Below, one piece after another: positions 5,997-8,505 of a stretch of 8,505 bases of DNA. Below the pieces are notes generated by a model that did not search any database, was not told the origin of the DNA, and was given only the letters and a program-made list of their open reading frames with translations. A program made the position numbers and the translations under genes. Every line of letters starts with the position of its first letter. Positions within the stretch are counted from its first letter, which is position 1. This DNA comes from Sphingomonadaceae bacterium (lineage in GTDB: Bacteria > Pseudomonadota > Alphaproteobacteria > Sphingomonadales > Sphingomonadaceae). The stretch lies in assembly GCA_019245455.1 (NCBI GenBank), contig JAFARM010000259.1:1-8505 (forward strand), given 5' to 3'.

Positions 5997-6601
5997 GCCG
6001 CTTCCGCGCCCTCGGCCATGTGCTTCAGCCCGACGCGCAGGTAGTCGTAGCCGGTGATCAGCGTCACCACCGCCGCCGCCCACAGGCAGGCGATGCCGAC
6101 CGCCTGCGCCGGCAGCCAGGGGGCAAACTGCGGCGTCGCGATGCCCAGGATCAGCGCGCCGAGCGCGATCATCTGGAACGCCGTCTTCCACTTGGCGAGC
6201 CGGCTGACCGGCAGCGACACGCGCAGCCCCGCCAGATACTCGCGCAGTCCCGACACGGTGATCTCGCGAAGCAGGATGACGAGCGCGGCGATCACCGCCA
6301 GCCCGTGGACTGCGCCGACGTGGACGAGCATGACGATCGTCGCCGCGACCATGATCTTGTCGGCGACGGGGTCGAGGAACACGCCGAGCTTCGACACCGT
6401 GCCGCGCGCCCGCGCCAGATAGCCGTCGAGGTAGTCGGTCGCGCCGGCAACGCAGAACAGGACGAACGCCGCCAGCGCGCTCGCCAGCCCCGGGTCCCAC
6501 AGCAAGGCGACGAGCAGCGGCACCGCCAGCACGCGGCTCAGCGTCAGCAGGTTGGGCAGGCTGGACAGCACCCCGCGGGGATAGGCTATGGCCTTGGCCA
6601 C
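5993..6601 (-). CDS. pgsA: CDP-diacylglycerol--glycerol-3-phosphate 3-phosphatidyltransferase PgsA
   Basis: PgsA transfers the phosphatidyl group from CDP-diacylglycerol to glycerol-3-phosphate, the committed step to phosphatidylglycerol and cardiolipin in the inner membrane. The 202-residue protein has the full CDP-alcohol phosphatidyltransferase motif: Asp56, Asp59, Gly60, Ala63, Arg64, Gly73, Asp77 and Asp81 (DYLDGYLAR, then GVFLDPVADK). Several hydrophobic helices follow, at about 84-115, 142-163 and 166-186, with a conserved LREITVSGLREYLAG between them. NLLTLSR (17-23) is the usual N-terminal motif. The frame opens with GTG at 6601, which lacks a good ribosome-binding site. A GTG ten codons in (6571-6569) would give MLSSLPNLLTLSR, closer to the usual family start, so the annotated start is uncertain. 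Downstream, its TGA overlaps the moaD start. The divergent nitroreductase gene begins only 20 bases away. Confidence 0.95.
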   Translation of the reverse strand: MAKAIAYPRGVLSSLPNLLTLSRVLAVPLLVALLWDPGLASALAAFVLFCVAGATDYLDGYLARARGTVSKLGVFLDPVADKIMVAATIVMLVHVGAVHGLAVIAALVILLREITVSGLREYLAGLRVSLPVSRLAKWKTAFQMIALGALILGIATPQFAPWLPAQAVGIACLWAAAVVTLITGYDYLRVGLKHMAEGAEAA

Positions 6602-6607
6602 TTCAAC

Positions 6608-6614
6608 GGGGAGG
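6608..6614 (+). promoter_or_regulatory. Strong ribosome-binding site of the nitroreductase gene
   Basis: GGGGAGG lies seven bases ahead of the ATG at 6622 and fixes that start. It sits in the only gap between the divergent pgsA and nitroreductase frames, so any promoter for this gene must lie inside the pgsA coding region. A weak candidate is TGGACA (6562-6567) with TATGGC (6587-6592), but its 19-base spacer is long. Confidence 0.7.
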
Positions 6615-6621
6615 CGCGGCG

Positions 6622-7293
6622 ATGCAGGTCAGCGAGGCGGTGGCGAGCCGGCGGTCGGTGCGCGGGTTCCTGCCCGACCCGGTCGATCCGGCGACCATCC
6701 GCCGTGTCCTCGAGTGCGCTGCCCGTGCACCCTCGGGCGGCAACCTGCAGCCGTGGCACGTCGACGTCGTCGCCGGCGAGCCGCTCGCCGAGCTGAAGGC
6801 GATCATGGCGACCCGGACCGCCGAGGCTCCGGGCGGCGAGCCGGCAGAGTATGACATCTACCCGAAGGAACTCGACCCGAAGCACAAGGCCTACCGCTTC
6901 GAGGTCGGCGAGGACCTGTACGGCGCGCTCGGCATCCCGCGCGAGGAGAAGCTGAAGCGGCTGATGTGGTTCGCGCGCAACTTCCAGTTCTTCGGCGCGC
7001 CGCTGGCGCTGTTCACCTCGATCGACCGGCGGATGGGGCCGCCGCAATGGTCGGACTTGGGGATGTTCCTGCAGACGGTGATGCTGCTGCTGCGCGAGGA
7101 GGGGCTCGACTCCTGCGCGCAGGAATGCTGGGCGGTGTACCCGGCGACGATTGGCGCGTTCCTGAACCTGCCGCCGACGCGGATGCTGTTCTGCGGCATG
7201 GCGATCGGGGTCGCCGACCCGGACGAGCCAGCGAACACGGTGCGGACGAAGCGCGCGGCGCTGGCGGACTTCGCGACGTTCCGGGGGCTCTAG
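6622..7293 (+). CDS. Nitroreductase family protein (FMN-dependent)
   Basis: This 223-residue cytosolic flavoprotein is expected to use FMN and NAD(P)H to reduce nitro groups, quinones or similar acceptors. The N-terminal SRRSVRGF (9-16) supplies the arginines that bind the FMN phosphate. APSGGNLQPW (36-45) is the second cofactor segment. The C-terminal CGMAIGVADPDEPAN, followed by RTKRA, is the usual end of this subgroup. Length is normal for the family, and the start is set by GGGGAGG seven bases upstream. The gene is divergent from pgsA with a 20-base gap and convergent with the MAPEG gene, sharing a CTAG in which both stop codons lie. The physiological substrate cannot be inferred. Given the neighbouring glutathione enzymes, a detoxification role is possible but unproven. 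Confidence 0.93.
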   Translation: MQVSEAVASRRSVRGFLPDPVDPATIRRVLECAARAPSGGNLQPWHVDVVAGEPLAELKAIMATRTAEAPGGEPAEYDIYPKELDPKHKAYRFEVGEDLYGALGIPREEKLKRLMWFARNFQFFGAPLALFTSIDRRMGPPQWSDLGMFLQTVMLLLREEGLDSCAQECWAVYPATIGAFLNLPPTRMLFCGMAIGVADPDEPANTVRTKRAALADFATFRGL

Positions 7294-7688
7294 CCGGTGA
7301 CGTGGCGGAGCAAGAAGGTGATGAGGATCGCGACCAGCACCCCCATCGACAGCCCGCCCGACAGCAGGAAGCCGGCCGACCGCTTCTCCGCTGCCCTCGC
7401 ATAGGTCTCGATGTAGAGGATGCGCCCCGCCGACCAGACGAAGCCGTAGATGCCGGCGGCCATGTCGTTCCACAGCAGGCAGGCGAGGGCGAGCAGCGGC
7501 AGGAACAGTACCATCTGCTCGACCGTGTTCTGCTGCGCGCGCAGGATGCGCTCGAACTCCGGACTGCCGGTCGTCGCCGGTGCCGCCACCTTGTACTTGC
7601 CACGCGCCTGCCCGACCTTAAGCGCCGCCCAGACGTAGACGCCGAGCGCGACGATCAGCGCCGCCAGCGTCCAAGCCATGCCGTGCAT
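7290..7688 (-). CDS. MAPEG family membrane protein
   Basis: This 132-residue protein has about four hydrophobic segments (residues about 4-24, 58-73, 76-92 and 108-127), the layout of the MAPEG family of membrane glutathione-related proteins. The characteristic segment FERILRAQQNTVEQMVLFLP (45-64) carries Arg50, Asn54, Thr55 and Glu57, which match the conserved RAxxNTxE pattern at the glutathione site of characterised members. Bacterial relatives are mostly of unknown activity; membrane glutathione transferase or peroxidase activity is an inference. The ATG at 7688 has GGGGGGAA eight bases upstream. It follows the soluble glutathione S-transferase gene on the same strand after 51 bases, so the two may be cotranscribed. 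Its TAG overlaps the nitroreductase TAG on the other strand. Confidence 0.88.
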   Translation of the reverse strand: MHGMAWTLAALIVALGVYVWAALKVGQARGKYKVAAPATTGSPEFERILRAQQNTVEQMVLFLPLLALACLLWNDMAAGIYGFVWSAGRILYIETYARAAEKRSAGFLLSGGLSMGVLVAILITFLLRHVTG

Positions 7689-7739
7689 CGTCGTGTTCCC
7701 CCCGCGCCACCCTTAGCGGCAGGACGGGGCACGGCCAAG

Positions 7740-8432
7740 TCAGGCCGGCTTGCCCATCTCGACCATCGTCCGCGCCTGCTGCGCGAAGCTGGCGGCTGCG
7801 GCCCCGTCCTTCAGCCGCGCGCTGGCATCCTCGGGCACGGTGATGCCCTTCTGCGCCGCCGGGCGCGCGGCGATGGCGTCGCTCCAGCGGGCGAGGTGGG
7901 GCAGGCCCTCGGCGTCGATGCCCGACCACGTCGCCGTTCGCGTCCAGCACCAGGTGGCGATGTCGGCGATGCTGTAGTCGGCCCCCGCGAGATACTCGGT
8001 CTTCGCCAGCTGCCCGTCGAGGACGGTGAACAGCCGCCGCCCCTCGCCCTGGTAGCGGGCGATGGCGGCGGGGATCTTCTCGGGGAAGTAGCGGTAGAAG
8101 ACGTTGGCCTGCCCCATCATCGGCCCGACGCCGCCCATCTGGAACATCAGCCACTGCAGCACGCGGCTGCGCCCCTGCGGGTCGGCGGGCATCAGCTGCC
8201 CAGTCTTTTCGGCGAGGTAGATCAGGATCGCGCCCGATTCGAATACGGGGAAGCCGTCATCGACGATCGCCGGGATACGACCGTTCGGGCAGATGTCGAG
8301 GAACCACGGCTGCTTCTGCTCGCCGGCGGAAAGGTCGATCCGCCGCACCTCGTAGGGCAGGCCGAGCTCCTCGAGCGCGACCGACACCTTGTACCCGTTG
8401 GGCGTCGCGGCGGTGTAGAGGATGAGGGTCAT
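7740..8432 (-). CDS. Glutathione S-transferase, Nu-class-like (YfcG/YghU type)
   Basis: This 230-residue cytosolic protein closely follows the YfcG/YghU pattern, whose members show glutathione-dependent disulfide-bond reductase activity. The thioredoxin-like N-terminal domain (1-77) has [15 protein letters not shown] (10-24), with Thr10 and Asn12 at the positions that contact glutathione sulfur in the Nu class. It also has NGRIPAIVD (50-58) with the cis-proline, and [15 protein letters not shown] (64-78) with Glu65-Ser66. The all-helical C-terminal domain has [17 protein letters not shown] and the YSIADIATW folding motif (from about residue 152). The ATG at 8432 has GGAG eight bases upstream. 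It is the first gene of a probable two-gene unit with the MAPEG gene. The class assignment is good; the in-cell substrate is unknown. Confidence 0.93.
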   Translation of the reverse strand: MTLILYTAATPNGYKVSVALEELGLPYEVRRIDLSAGEQKQPWFLDICPNGRIPAIVDDGFPVFESGAILIYLAEKTGQLMPADPQGRSRVLQWLMFQMGGVGPMMGQANVFYRYFPEKIPAAIARYQGEGRRLFTVLDGQLAKTEYLAGADYSIADIATWCWTRTATWSGIDAEGLPHLARWSDAIAARPAAQKGITVPEDASARLKDGAAAASFAQQARTMVEMGKPA

Positions 8433-8458
8433 TGATCCGGCTCCGCTGTTCCAAGTCG

Positions 8459-8487
8459 ACCCTAGCAGGCGCCAGCGCGGCGGTCGA
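8459..8487 (-). promoter_or_regulatory. Possible promoter of the glutathione S-transferase gene
   Basis: On the minus strand, TCGACC (8487-8482) and TAGGGT (8464-8459) are separated by 17 bases. They match four and three of six consensus positions. Initiation near 8452 would give a leader of about 20 bases. The boxes are weak. The TAG inside the -10 box could instead be the stop codon of a gene lying beyond the right edge. Nothing else is recognisable in 8433-8505. Confidence 0.25.
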
Positions 8488-8505
8488 CGCGCGGCTCAGG
8501 GCCGG

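Noticed and set aside
8462..8505. C-terminal end of a minus-strand gene stopping with TAG at 8464-8462
   Set aside because: Only 13 codons are visible with no recognisable motif, and the TAG may equally belong to a -10 box, so I do not call it.

Overview
This is a GC-rich chromosomal window that looks like an alphaproteobacterium, most probably a sphingomonad. The reasons are the base composition, the gene order pgsA-moaD-moaE, the style of the DsbD/ScsB-like protein, and short palindromic repeats around the words GCTGAGCTTGTCGAAGCACG and GTCATCCCCGCG, which I associate with that group. The assignment rests on resemblance, not on a marker gene. I see no rRNA, tRNA, CRISPR array, transposase, phage gene or plasmid function.

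Layout. Positions 1-168 hold the start of an unrecognised exported protein on the minus strand, cut by the window edge. Divergent from it is an exported L,D-transpeptidase (220-1317, +). A 358-base gap follows, with ten 19-bp tandem repeats running directly into a large REP-type inverted repeat and a third half-copy. The gap separates the transpeptidase from a convergent DsbD/ScsB-like membrane thiol:disulfide reductase (1676-3670, -). Divergent from that is a zinc-independent quinone oxidoreductase of the MDR superfamily (3800-4774, +). A second gene-free gap (4775-5066) carries two related long palindromes. Next comes a minus-strand operon read as pgsA (5993-6601), moaD (5742-5996) and moaE (5067-5510). 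moaD starts inside the pgsA stop codon, and a repeat-filled gap of about 230 bases splits moaD from moaE. Back-to-back with pgsA is a nitroreductase (6622-7293, +). It meets, stop codon on stop codon, a two-gene minus-strand unit of a MAPEG-family membrane protein (7290-7688) and a Nu-class-like glutathione S-transferase (7740-8432).

How the genes may work together. pgsA makes the phosphatidylglycerol-phosphate precursor of anionic membrane lipids. MoaD and MoaE form molybdopterin synthase for molybdenum cofactor. The transpeptidase and the DsbD-like protein act in the envelope, on peptidoglycan and on periplasmic thiols respectively. The quinone oxidoreductase, nitroreductase, glutathione S-transferase and MAPEG protein are all redox or detoxification proteins, but they lie in separate transcription units and I infer no shared pathway.

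Nothing here amounts to a convincing new biological system. The points most worth a second look are in the non-coding DNA: the 19-bp array growing out of a REP arm, the paired palindromes between convergent genes, and the long imperfect inverted repeat inside the moaD-moaE operon.
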